NCBI GenBank assembly: GCA_037445185.1
Contig: JBBIKZ010000063.1
Coordinates: 1-13,677, forward strand
DNA: 13,677 bases
From: JANWZL01 sp037445185
GTDB lineage: Bacteria; Pseudomonadota; Gammaproteobacteria; Burkholderiales; Thiobacillaceae
Direction of reading: 5' to 3'
Position 1 is the first letter of the stretch. Every line of letters starts with the position of its first letter. Positions 5,644 through 12,678 of this stretch are shown piece after piece. Below the pieces are notes generated by a model. The model was not told the origin of the DNA and did not search any database. It was given only the letters and a program-made list of their open reading frames with translations. The position numbers and the translations under genes were made by a program.

Positions 5644-8070
5644 CTATTGTCTTGGTGCCTTTGCCAGCCGCAGGGCATTCAGGACGACCAGCAGCGATGA
5701 CAGGGACATGCCGATGCCCGCCAGCCAGGGCGTGACATAGCCCATGGCCGCGGCGGGCAGGGCGAGCACATTGTAGGCCACCGACCAAGTGAGATTCTGC
5801 CGGATGACGACCCGGGTCTTGCGCGCCATGTGCACGCCATCGGCCAGCCGGGAGAGTTCGCTCGAGAGCAGGACCATGTCGGCTGCGGCCTGGGCGGCCT
5901 CGGCGCCCTGATCGACCGCCACCGAGACCTGGGCCTGGGCCAGCACCGGGGCGTCGTTGACGCCGTCACCGGTCATCACCACCACCCGGCCCTGTGCCTG
6001 CAGGGCCTTGACGGCGGCGAGCTTGTCCTCCGGGCGCATCCCGCCGCGGGCGTCTTCGATGCCCAATTCCCGTGCCAGCGCCAGCACGTTCTGCGGACGG
6101 TCACCGGAGTAGAGGTGTAGCCGCATGCCCATGCGCCGAAGACGCTCCACCAGCGCTTTGGCCTGGGGGCGCAGAGCGTCCCCCAGACCGAACCAGGCGA
6201 TGAGGCCCGCTTCGTCGGCCAGCCCGACCGCGGTCAGACCGGCGCGCAGCCCGCTTTCCCGGCCGGGGGCGACATACTCGGGGGCGCCCAGGCGGTAAGT
6301 CCGGCCGTCGATCTCGCCCGCCACGCCCTGTCCGGGCACATAGCGCAGGTTGACCGCGTGCCGGCGGTTGCCGCCGGCGGCCTCGCGCAGGGCCTGGGCC
6401 ACGGGGTGGGTGGCGCCCTGTTCCAGGGCGGCGGCCAGCGCCAGGGCCTCCTCCCGACTCCCGCGCACGACCTCGACCTCGACCAGCTTGAATTCGCCCG
6501 TGGTGAGCGTGCCGGTCTTGTCGAACACGAAGTCGGTGGCCCGGGCCAGCGTCTCCAGGGCGTGCCCGCGCGTCGACAGCAGGCCAAGGCGGGTCAGTCG
6601 CCCGAGGGCAGCGGTGAGCGCCGCGGGGGTGGCGAGCGACAGGGCGCAGGGGCAGGACACCACCAGGACGGAGACGGTGATCCAGAATGCCCGCTGCGGA
6701 TCCACCGAATACCAGGCCAGGGCCGTGCCGGCTGCCGCCACCAAGAGCCCCAGCACGAACCAGGCGGCGAAACGGTCCGCCAGCACGGCCAGGCGCGGTT
6801 TTTCCGCCAGGGCCCGGTCGAGCAGGCGCACGATGCCGGAGAGGACCGTGTCCGCGCCGATGCGCTCGACGCGCACCACCAGGGGGCTCGCCAGGTTGAG
6901 GGTGCCGCCGATGACCGGACTGCCGACGTGTTTGTCCACCGGTCGCGACTCCCCGGTGAGCAGGGATTCGTCCACGCTGGAGGCCCCCTCGACCACGCGG
7001 CCGTCGGCGGGGAAGGACTCGCCGGCGCCGACCATGACGTGGTCACCCGGACTGAGTTTGACCGCGGCGAGCGTCTCCTCCTCGCGGCAGGCCGGATAGC
7101 CGGGCAGGCGCACCGTGGCGGCGGGAATCAGTTTGATGAGGCTCTCCGCCGCCTCGGCCGACTTCTTGCGGGCGTTCATTTCGAGAAAACGGCCGGTCAG
7201 GAGGAAGAAGACGAACATGGTCACCGAGTCGAAATAGACCTCGCCGCTCTGGATCCAGGTGGCCCACACGCTGGCCGCATAAGCCAGGCCCACACCCAGC
7301 GCGACCGGCACGTCCATGCCCACCCGCCCCATCTTGAAGTCGCGCCAGGCACCGAGAAAGAAGGGCGCCGAGGAGTAGAAGACGACGGGGGTGGTGAGGA
7401 TGAGGCTGGCCCAACGCATGAGCATCTCGATGTCGTGCGTCATGGTGCCGGCGTCGGCCAGATAGACCGGGACCGCGTACATCATGACCTGCATCATGCC
7501 CAGGCCGGCGATGGCGAGCCGCCGGATGGCGGCATTGCGCTCCTTCCTGAACAGCTCCTCCTGACGGCTGGTGTCGAACGGGTAGGCGTGATAGCCGATC
7601 TCCTGGACCGCCTTGAGGATGTCGGAGAGCTTGATTCGGGTGTCGTCCCAGCGCACCCGCGCCCGGTGCGTGGAGAAGTTGATGTCGGCGGCGATCACAC
7701 CCGGCAGTTGCTGCAGGTGGCGCTCGTTGAGCCAGATGCAGGCGGCGCAGACGATGCCCTCCAGGATGAGGCTCGCCTCGCGGATGTGGCCTTCGCTCCG
7801 GACGAAGCTCTGCTGCACCTCGGGCAGGTCGTAGAGCTGGAGTTTTTTCAGTTCCTCCAGCGCCGCCTCGGGGGTCTTGGGCAGCTCCGTGCGCAGGCGG
7901 TAGTAGTCGGCATTGCCCGAGTCGAGGATGGTTTGCGCCACCGCCTGGCAACCCCGACAGCAGGCCGGACGGATGTCTTGTCCCACGCGGATGGGGTAGC
8001 TGGCGCCGTGCGGCACGGGCTCGCCGCAGTGGAAGCAATGCTGGGGATCGGGAGCGGGCAGGGCGGACAT
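5644..8070 (-). CDS. ccoI: CcoI/FixI copper-translocating P1B-type ATPase
   Basis: 808 aa. The N-terminal cysteine-rich metal-binding domain has C12-F-H-C15 and C37-C-R-G-C41. An HMA domain follows with C108-A-A-C111 (G-I-V-C-A-A-C, typical of CcoI), then eight membrane helices. P-type ATPase motifs are complete: T-G-E-S at 372-375, copper-site C473-P-C475, phosphorylated D517 in D-K-T-G-T-L-T, H555-P, and T-G-D-G-V-N-D-A-P at 700-708. The family exports Cu(I) from the cytoplasm for CuB assembly in CcoN, consistent with its place before ccoS and ccoN. The ATG at 8070 has no clear Shine-Dalgarno sequence; a -10-like TAGAAT ends only 11 bases upstream of the start codon, so the message may be almost leaderless. 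A shorter start is unlikely because the first cysteine pair would be lost. Confidence 0.96.
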   Translation of the reverse strand: MSALPAPDPQHCFHCGEPVPHGASYPIRVGQDIRPACCRGCQAVAQTILDSGNADYYRLRTELPKTPEAALEELKKLQLYDLPEVQQSFVRSEGHIREASLILEGIVCAACIWLNERHLQQLPGVIAADINFSTHRARVRWDDTRIKLSDILKAVQEIGYHAYPFDTSRQEELFRKERNAAIRRLAIAGLGMMQVMMYAVPVYLADAGTMTHDIEMLMRWASLILTTPVVFYSSAPFFLGAWRDFKMGRVGMDVPVALGVGLAYAASVWATWIQSGEVYFDSVTMFVFFLLTGRFLEMNARKKSAEAAESLIKLIPAATVRLPGYPACREEETLAAVKLSPGDHVMVGAGESFPADGRVVEGASSVDESLLTGESRPVDKHVGSPVIGGTLNLASPLVVRVERIGADTVLSGIVRLLDRALAEKPRLAVLADRFAAWFVLGLLVAAAGTALAWYSVDPQRAFWITVSVLVVSCPCALSLATPAALTAALGRLTRLGLLSTRGHALETLARATDFVFDKTGTLTTGEFKLVEVEVVRGSREEALALAAALEQGATHPVAQALREAAGGNRRHAVNLRYVPGQGVAGEIDGRTYRLGAPEYVAPGRESGLRAGLTAVGLADEAGLIAWFGLGDALRPQAKALVERLRRMGMRLHLYSGDRPQNVLALARELGIEDARGGMRPEDKLAAVKALQAQGRVVVMTGDGVNDAPVLAQAQVSVAVDQGAEAAQAAADMVLLSSELSRLADGVHMARKTRVVIRQNLTWSVAYNVLALPAAAMGYVTPWLAGIGMSLSSLLVVLNALRLAKAPRQ

Positions 8071-8081
8071 GGGCGATGCCC

Positions 8082-8098
8082 ATTCTACCGGCTAAAAT
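8082..8098. promoter_or_regulatory. Back-to-back -10-like hexamers between ccoI and aat
   Basis: On the plus strand TAAAAT (8093-8098) faces aat, and on the minus strand TAGAAT (8087-8082) faces ccoI. They are separated by CCGGC and together make a near-perfect palindrome. Each matches 5 of 6 bases of TATAAT. No good -35 is visible on either side. The predicted starts fall at or within a few bases of both start codons, and neither gene has a Shine-Dalgarno site. Possible bidirectional promoter or operator; assignment is tentative. Confidence 0.4.
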
Positions 8099-8104
8099 CG
8101 GCAC

Positions 8105-8809
8105 ATGATCCCCTGGTTGCGTGCAGACGACCCCTTCCCGCCTGTCGAGACGGCCTTGTCCGCGCCGAACGGTCTGCTCGCCGCGGGCGCGGATCTGTCG
8201 CCGCAGCGTCTGCTCGATGCCTATGCACGCGGCATCTTCCCCTGGTTCAATCCGGGTGAACCCATCCTGTGGTGGTCGCCGGATCCGCGCATGGTGCTCT
8301 TCCCACACGAGTTCAAGCCCAGCCGGTCCCTGCGCAAGCGTCTGCGCCGCCGTGACTACGAGGTCAGGGTCGATACGGCGTTCAGGCAGGTGATGCTCGC
8401 CTGTGCCGCGCCCCGATCCGGGCAGCGAGGCACCTGGATCACGGCGCAGATGGTCGATGCCTATGTGCGGCTGCATACACTCGGGTATGCGCATTCAGTG
8501 GAGACCTGGATCGACGGTGAGCTGGCCGGTGGGCTCTACGGTGTGGCCATCGGCCGCGTCTTCTACGGCGAGTCGATGTTCACGCGGGTCACCGATGCCT
8601 CCAAGATCGCGCTCGCCCATCTGGTGGCGCAACTGTCGGACTGGGGCTATGGTCTCATCGACTGCCAGATGAGCACCCGGCATCTGGCCTCGCTGGGCGC
8701 ACGGGAGATCCCGCGCGGCGAATTCACCGCGTGGCTTTCCCGGCTCACCGTGCTGCCCGGACAGACCGCCCCCTGGTGTCGTCAGATCGGCTATGACCTC
8801 GCTGCGTGA
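8105..8809 (+). CDS. aat: Leucyl/phenylalanyl-tRNA--protein transferase
   Basis: 234 aa, the usual length. Aat transfers Leu or Phe from charged tRNA to proteins with N-terminal Arg or Lys, making them ClpS-ClpAP substrates (N-degron pathway, cytoplasm). Family blocks are present: N-G-L-L-A-A-G-A-D-L (22-31), Y-A-R-G-I-F-P-W-F (40-48), W-W-S-P-D-P-R (56-62), G-L-Y-G-V-A-I-G-R-V-F-Y-G-E-S-M-F (143-159), D-A-S-K-I-A-L (164-170) and I-D-C-Q-M-S-T-R-H-L-A-S-L-G-A (185-199). The ATG has no Shine-Dalgarno sequence, and a -10-like hexamer ends 6 bases before it, so the mRNA may be leaderless. Divergent from ccoI; overlaps bpt by 17 bases. Confidence 0.97.
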   Translation: MIPWLRADDPFPPVETALSAPNGLLAAGADLSPQRLLDAYARGIFPWFNPGEPILWWSPDPRMVLFPHEFKPSRSLRKRLRRRDYEVRVDTAFRQVMLACAAPRSGQRGTWITAQMVDAYVRLHTLGYAHSVETWIDGELAGGLYGVAIGRVFYGESMFTRVTDASKIALAHLVAQLSDWGYGLIDCQMSTRHLASLGAREIPRGEFTAWLSRLTVLPGQTAPWCRQIGYDLAA

Positions 8810-9557
8810 CCTGCCCCTCCAACGGCTGCAGTTCTACCTGACGGCCGCCTACCCATGCAGCTATCTGCCTGACCGCCTCGCCCGATCGCAGGTGGCCACG
8901 CCCACGCATCTGGTGGACACCGTCGTCTTCTCCGAGCTGGCAACACAGGGCTTTCGTCGCAGCGGCCTGCATGTCTACCGGCCCCGCTGCGACGCCTGCC
9001 AGGCCTGCGTGCCGGTGCGCATCCCGGTGGCCGACTTCCGACCCAACCGCAGTCAGCGTCGCTGCCAGACCCGCAACGCGGACCTCGTCAGCAGCCTCAA
9101 GCCGCTGGTCTTCGAGGAGGCGCACTATCGTCTCTACCGCCGCTATCAGTCCAGCCGACATGCTGGGGGTGGCATGGATCAGGACGATCGCGAGCAGTAT
9201 CGCAATTTTCTGCTCATGAGCCGGGTCGACAGTGCCTTGCTCGAATACGCCCTGGATGGCCGCGTGGTCATGGTCGGCCTGGTCGATCGCCTGCTCGACG
9301 GGCTCTCCGCCGTGTATGCCTTTTACGATCCGGATGAGTCCCGTCGCGGCCTGGGGGTCTACAACGTCTTGACCCTGGTGGAACTCAGCCGCCGGATGGG
9401 CCTGCCCCACGTCTACCTCGGCTACTGGATCGCCGAGAGCCGGAAGATGGCCTACAAGCGTCAGTATCAGCCCCTGGAGGGTTACATCGACGGTCACTGG
9501 CGACGACTGGACGCCGTGGCGCAACGCTCGCCTCACGCGCATGGCCAGACTACCTGA
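8793..9557 (+). CDS. bpt: Aspartate/glutamate leucyltransferase (Bpt, ATE-like)
   Basis: 254 aa. Bpt adds Leu to proteins with N-terminal Asp or Glu and complements Aat in the bacterial N-degron pathway. The N-terminal ATE domain shows P-C22-S-Y-L-P and the cysteine cluster C66-D-A-C69-Q-A-C72-V-P-V-R-I. The C-terminal half has the GNAT-like segments Y-A-F-Y-D-P-D (about 172-178), L-G-V-Y-N-V-L (about 187-193), Y-L-G-Y-W-I (about 209-214) and M-A-Y-K-R-Q-Y-Q-P-L-E (about 220-230). The start lies inside aat (17-base overlap), so translation is likely coupled. In many relatives infA follows; here an unrecognised gene does. Confidence 0.95.
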   Translation: MTSLRDLPLQRLQFYLTAAYPCSYLPDRLARSQVATPTHLVDTVVFSELATQGFRRSGLHVYRPRCDACQACVPVRIPVADFRPNRSQRRCQTRNADLVSSLKPLVFEEAHYRLYRRYQSSRHAGGGMDQDDREQYRNFLLMSRVDSALLEYALDGRVVMVGLVDRLLDGLSAVYAFYDPDESRRGLGVYNVLTLVELSRRMGLPHVYLGYWIAESRKMAYKRQYQPLEGYIDGHWRRLDAVAQRSPHAHGQTT

Positions 9558-10095
9558 GGCCGCCGAACAGATCCTGCGCGCCCATGCGCCGTTCATCCAT
9601 GGGGTGATTCAGGCCTGTCTGAATCCGGCCCTGCGCGGGCAGCTCATGCCCCAACTCCAGGCGGCCGAGGCCCAGGGCTGGGGCAGGCTGGCGGGTGCGA
9701 TACGCGCCATCCTGGCAGGCCGGCGGGACCGCGCCGTGCTCCTCGGCCTCGACGACGCGGAGCGGGTGATCGCCGAGGCCATCCTGGCGGGCCTGGCCAA
9801 CCCGGCCAGCCTGCCGCCGCGCGAGGCCCAGGGCGACCCGACCACGGCCGCGCCCGGGCTCGCGGCGATGATCTCGGCAGCAGCACGGGGTGATGTGCAG
9901 GCCTTGAGCGCATTGGCCAACATGGCCGAGCAGATGGTGCGGGTGGGCGGCGACATGGGACGGCTGGGCGGGATCATGCGCCGTCTCGTCGACGGCGAGC
10001 GCGATGCCGATCTGCTCTGCCGCGGCATGGGGCCGTTGGGGCGCTCGCTGGTGCTCGACATCCTGGATGAGCTGGCTAGGCGCGGCAGCCACTGA
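9541..10095 (+). CDS. Uncharacterised Ala/Leu-rich helical protein
   Basis: 184 aa, function not recognised. The sequence is rich in Ala, Leu, Gly and Arg and appears almost wholly alpha-helical, with no signal peptide or membrane span. There are two helical parts, about 1-93 and 104-184, joined by a Pro-rich linker around 94-103. The second holds G-L-A-A-M-I-S-A-A-A-R-G-D-V-Q-A-L and M-A-E-Q-M-V-R-V-G-G-D-M-G-R-L-G, resembling a small helical-repeat fold. It overlaps bpt by 17 bases and the next gene by 29, and its codon use fits the neighbours, so it is very likely a real coupled gene. It ends the aat-bpt run, but a role in N-degron biology is only guilt by position. Confidence 0.8.
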   Translation: MARLPEAAEQILRAHAPFIHGVIQACLNPALRGQLMPQLQAAEAQGWGRLAGAIRAILAGRRDRAVLLGLDDAERVIAEAILAGLANPASLPPREAQGDPTTAAPGLAAMISAAARGDVQALSALANMAEQMVRVGGDMGRLGGIMRRLVDGERDADLLCRGMGPLGRSLVLDILDELARRGSH

Positions 10096-10891
10096 GGCGA
10101 GGGGGCTGCTCACCCTGGTGCTCTCGGCATGGCTGCTGGCGGGGTGTGCCACGATAGACCGGTATGCCGAGCCCCCGACTCAGGGCTTCGTCCCCTGGGC
10201 CGCCGACCAGCGCATCTGGCTGGAACCCGGGGCGGCGGCCTATGCCGAGCGGGTCAGTGCACACCTGGACCTGGCCGTGTCCCGCGTCGAGCGCCTGCAC
10301 GGACTCGCCTTCCGCGCCCCGCCCAGGGTGCACGTGTGCGCCTCCCAGACCTGTTTCTCACGCTGGGTGAAGACGTCGGGGCTCAGTGCAGCGGTAGTTG
10401 GAGACAATCGCCTGATACTGTCCCCCAGGCTTTTCGAGCAAGAGGCGCACAGATTGGCGGGCATACTCGCGCACGAATTGTCGCATCTGCATCTCGGCCA
10501 GCGGCTGGGCCATTACACCCCCTGGATTCCGGTGTGGTTTCACGAGGGCTTGGCCACCCTGGCGGCCGAAGGCACAGGGGCCGAGGCGGCCAGCGATGCG
10601 GCCGCCTGTGCGGCCTGGCGTAGTGGTCGTCGGGTGGATACAACGCGGCGTGACGTGCCGGGGCAGCGGCATCGTGCCCACGCATTTGGCTTGACCATAC
10701 ACGAGTTCTACCGTCAGTCTTGGCGCATGGTCGAAGCGCTGCACTCGCTCGACCCCTCGGCATTCAGGCGTTGGCTGATCTCCCTGCAGGAGAACGGGGA
10801 TTTCCACATCGCCTTTGCCGATGCCTACAATGCCGATTTGACGGATACGGCGCAGCGGCTGACACAAGCGAGCTTGTGTGGAGGGCTGTGA
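10067..10891 (+). CDS. Lipoprotein with gluzincin-type metallopeptidase signature
   Basis: 274 aa from the ATG at 10067. Residues 12-27 form a lipoprotein signal (Arg, hydrophobic core, L-L-A-G-C27), so the mature protein should be lipid-anchored in the envelope. The zinc motif is H136-E-L-S-H140, followed 20 residues later by E160 in W-F-H-E-G-L-A-T-L, the HExxH...E arrangement of Peptidase_MA-like proteins. C91 and C96 may form a disulphide. Starts further upstream (10004) would lie deep in the previous gene and spoil the signal sequence. The ATG overlaps the previous stop by 29 bases. Substrate unknown; peptidase activity is inferred from the motif only. Confidence 0.85.
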   Translation: MSWLGAAATEARGLLTLVLSAWLLAGCATIDRYAEPPTQGFVPWAADQRIWLEPGAAAYAERVSAHLDLAVSRVERLHGLAFRAPPRVHVCASQTCFSRWVKTSGLSAAVVGDNRLILSPRLFEQEAHRLAGILAHELSHLHLGQRLGHYTPWIPVWFHEGLATLAAEGTGAEAASDAAACAAWRSGRRVDTTRRDVPGQRHRAHAFGLTIHEFYRQSWRMVEALHSLDPSAFRRWLISLQENGDFHIAFADAYNADLTDTAQRLTQASLCGGL

Positions 10892-10937
10892 TGAGGCAGT
10901 GTCGCGGTGCGCCTGGATGCGCTGATGCGAACGGACC

Positions 10938-11774
10938 ATGAGGTGTGGCGCATGTCTGGAAGACGACGCTTCTGCTTGTATGGGTTGCATGATGGGCGAG
11001 CTTGAGCACGACAGCGACGGGCGGGACAGCGCGCCGGCGCCGCCTGGTATCGGTTCGATGTCAACCGCCGTCCAAGTGGGTGCAGCGACGAGAGCGGGCG
11101 CCGGCCAGGAAGAGGCCGAAATCCCATTGGATCAGATGCGTCTCGTGCCCGGCGACCCCATGCAGTTGCAACCCCTGCGCGATGGCGTGCAGGAGCGTTA
11201 CAACGTGCGCATCATCGGTCTGCTCAAGAACAAGAGCATCGTGGTGACCACGCCGGTGGTGGACGACAAGGTGTTGTTCGTGCGCGATGGCCAGCTGTTT
11301 CTGGTGCGGACCTTCTCCGGATTGAATGCCTGCGGTTTTCGCGACCAGGTGCTCAAATCGGCCATGACGCCCTATCCCCACTTGCACCTGAGTTATCCCG
11401 CAACGGTACGGGCGATGCGTATCCGCAAGGCCATGCGCGCAACGGTGAACATCATCGTCGCCCTGTATGAACGCGAGGGCGGCCAGCTCATCGCCTCCGG
11501 GCTCATGCTCGATTTGAGTCTGGGCGGCGCGCGCGTGCAGACGCACAAAGCGCTGGGTGAGGTCGGCCATGTCTTGCATATGAGCTTCAAGATCGTACTG
11601 GACGGCGTCGAGGAGATCGTGTCGGTGTCGGCGACGGTACGCTCCGTCAGCGAAGATACGGATGACGGGGGCCAGCGGGCCTACATCATGGGATTGCAGT
11701 TTGGCGACATCGCGCCAGCGCACAAGGTCGTCATCATGGCCCTCGTCTACCAGCACCTGGTCAAGGAGGCCTGA
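10938..11774 (+). CDS. PilZ-domain protein, YcgR-like flagellar brake type
   Basis: 278 aa from the longest start. Residues about 62-155 resemble the N-terminal YcgR/PilZN beta domain (L-V-P-G-D-P-M-Q-L-Q, then L-L-K-N-K-S-I-V-V-T-T-P). Residues about 156-275 form a PilZ domain with both c-di-GMP motifs: R163-K-A-M-R167 (RxxxR) and D192-L-S-L-G-G197 (D/NxSxxG). Such proteins bind cyclic di-GMP and modulate motility or surface behaviour in the cytoplasm; no flagellar gene is nearby to narrow the role. The start is uncertain: ATG 10938 has no strong Shine-Dalgarno site, and M41 at 11058 would keep both domains. The 40-residue extension includes C3-G-A-C6 and C14-M-G-C17. It lies 46 bp after the lipoprotein and 4 bp before thyA. 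Confidence 0.9.
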   Translation: MRCGACLEDDASACMGCMMGELEHDSDGRDSAPAPPGIGSMSTAVQVGAATRAGAGQEEAEIPLDQMRLVPGDPMQLQPLRDGVQERYNVRIIGLLKNKSIVVTTPVVDDKVLFVRDGQLFLVRTFSGLNACGFRDQVLKSAMTPYPHLHLSYPATVRAMRIRKAMRATVNIIVALYEREGGQLIASGLMLDLSLGGARVQTHKALGEVGHVLHMSFKIVLDGVEEIVSVSATVRSVSEDTDDGGQRAYIMGLQFGDIAPAHKVVIMALVYQHLVKEA

Positions 11775-11778
11775 GACC

Positions 11779-12573
11779 ATGCAGGAGTACCACGCGCTGT
11801 TGCGACACGTGCTCGAACACGGCGTACGCAAGCAGGACCGCACCGGAACGGGCACCCTGTCGGTCTTCGGCTATCAGATGCGATTCGATCTACAGGCCGG
11901 TTTCCCGCTCGTCACCACCAAGAAGGTGCATCTGAAGTCCATCATCCACGAGCTGCTGTGGTTTCTGCGTGGCGACACCAACATCGCCTACCTCAGGGAC
12001 CATGGCGTCACCATCTGGGATGAATGGGCGGATGAGCACGGCGAGCTGGGCCCCATCTATGGCTACCAATGGCGTTCCTGGCCGGCGGCGGACGGCCGCC
12101 ACATCGATCAGATCGCCCAGGTCATCGAGCAGATCCGTCACAACCCCGATTCCAGGCGCCTCATCGTCTCGGCCTGGAACGTGGGTGAGCTGGACAAGAT
12201 GCGTCTGCCCCCCTGTCACGTCCTCTTCCAATTCTACGTGGCCGAGGGGCGGCTGTCATGCCAGCTCTACCAGCGCAGTGCCGATATCTTCCTGGGGGTG
12301 CCCTTCAACATCGCCTCCTACGCCTTGCTCACCCTGATGATCGCCCAGGTCACGGGACTGAAACCGGGGGAGTTCATCCACACCCTGGGCGATGCGCACA
12401 TCTATCTCAATCACCTCGAACAGGTGAACCTGCAGCTCAGCCGCGAACCGCGACCGCTGCCGACGATGCGGCTCAACCCGGCGGTCACCGACCTGTTCGC
12501 GTTCCGCTACGAGGACTTCACCCTGGAGGGCTACGACCCCCATCCCCCCATCAAGGCACCGGTGGCCGTCTAG
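11779..12573 (+). CDS. thyA: Thymidylate synthase
   Basis: 264 aa, the same length as the E. coli enzyme. It makes dTMP from dUMP with methylene-tetrahydrofolate, in the cytoplasm. Signature blocks: R21-T-G-T-G-T (folate/phosphate end), the catalytic nucleophile C146 in L-P-P-C-H-V-L-F-Q-F-Y-V, the phosphate-binding arginines in S-R-R-L-I-V-S-A-W-N (125-134), Q-L-Y-Q-R-S-A-D-I-F-L-G-V-P-F-N-I-A-S-Y (162-181), and the C-terminus I-K-A-P-V-A-V that closes over the active site. Start chosen at ATG 11779 because AAGGAGG sits 9 bases upstream and the N-terminus matches the family; the reading from 11662 overlaps the PilZ gene and is spurious. The stop is directly abutted by the folA-leading repeat. 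Confidence 0.98.
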   Translation: MQEYHALLRHVLEHGVRKQDRTGTGTLSVFGYQMRFDLQAGFPLVTTKKVHLKSIIHELLWFLRGDTNIAYLRDHGVTIWDEWADEHGELGPIYGYQWRSWPAADGRHIDQIAQVIEQIRHNPDSRRLIVSAWNVGELDKMRLPPCHVLFQFYVAEGRLSCQLYQRSADIFLGVPFNIASYALLTLMIAQVTGLKPGEFIHTLGDAHIYLNHLEQVNLQLSREPRPLPTMRLNPAVTDLFAFRYEDFTLEGYDPHPPIKAPVAV

Positions 12574-12579
12574 ATGTCA

Positions 12580-12677
12580 GGCGTCGGGTTACCGGTTTCA
12601 GGGTACAGTGATTCAGGCGCGCCGCAAAGCGGCGCGGAAACTTTGCTGAAACCCGAGACCTGTACCCTGAAACCTGG
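12580..12677. repeat. Nested palindromic repeat (MITE/REP-like) between thyA and folA
   Basis: Outer arms GGTTTCAGGGTACAG (12594-12608) and CTGTACCCTGAAACC (12660-12674) are exact 15-base inverted repeats. Inside is a second perfect hairpin, CGCGCCGC (12618-12625) and GCGGCGCG (12629-12636), with an AAA loop. Two further TTCAG cores, ATTCAGG at 12611 and the inverse GCTGAAACCC at 12645, make four degenerate copies of one unit in two orientations. No coding gene or transposase is present. It looks like a small non-autonomous or REP-type element, and could also fold in mRNA. Exact borders are uncertain. Confidence 0.7.
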
Positions 12678-12678
12678 C

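Noticed and set aside
6358..8259. A 633-codon open frame on the plus strand opposite ccoI and running into aat
   Set aside because: ccoI shows every P-type ATPase motif on the other strand; the antisense frame has no motif and crosses the true aat start.
11662..11778. An N-terminally extended thyA reading from 11662
   Set aside because: It overlaps the PilZ coding end in another frame; the ATG at 11779 has AAGGAGG and gives the exact family length.
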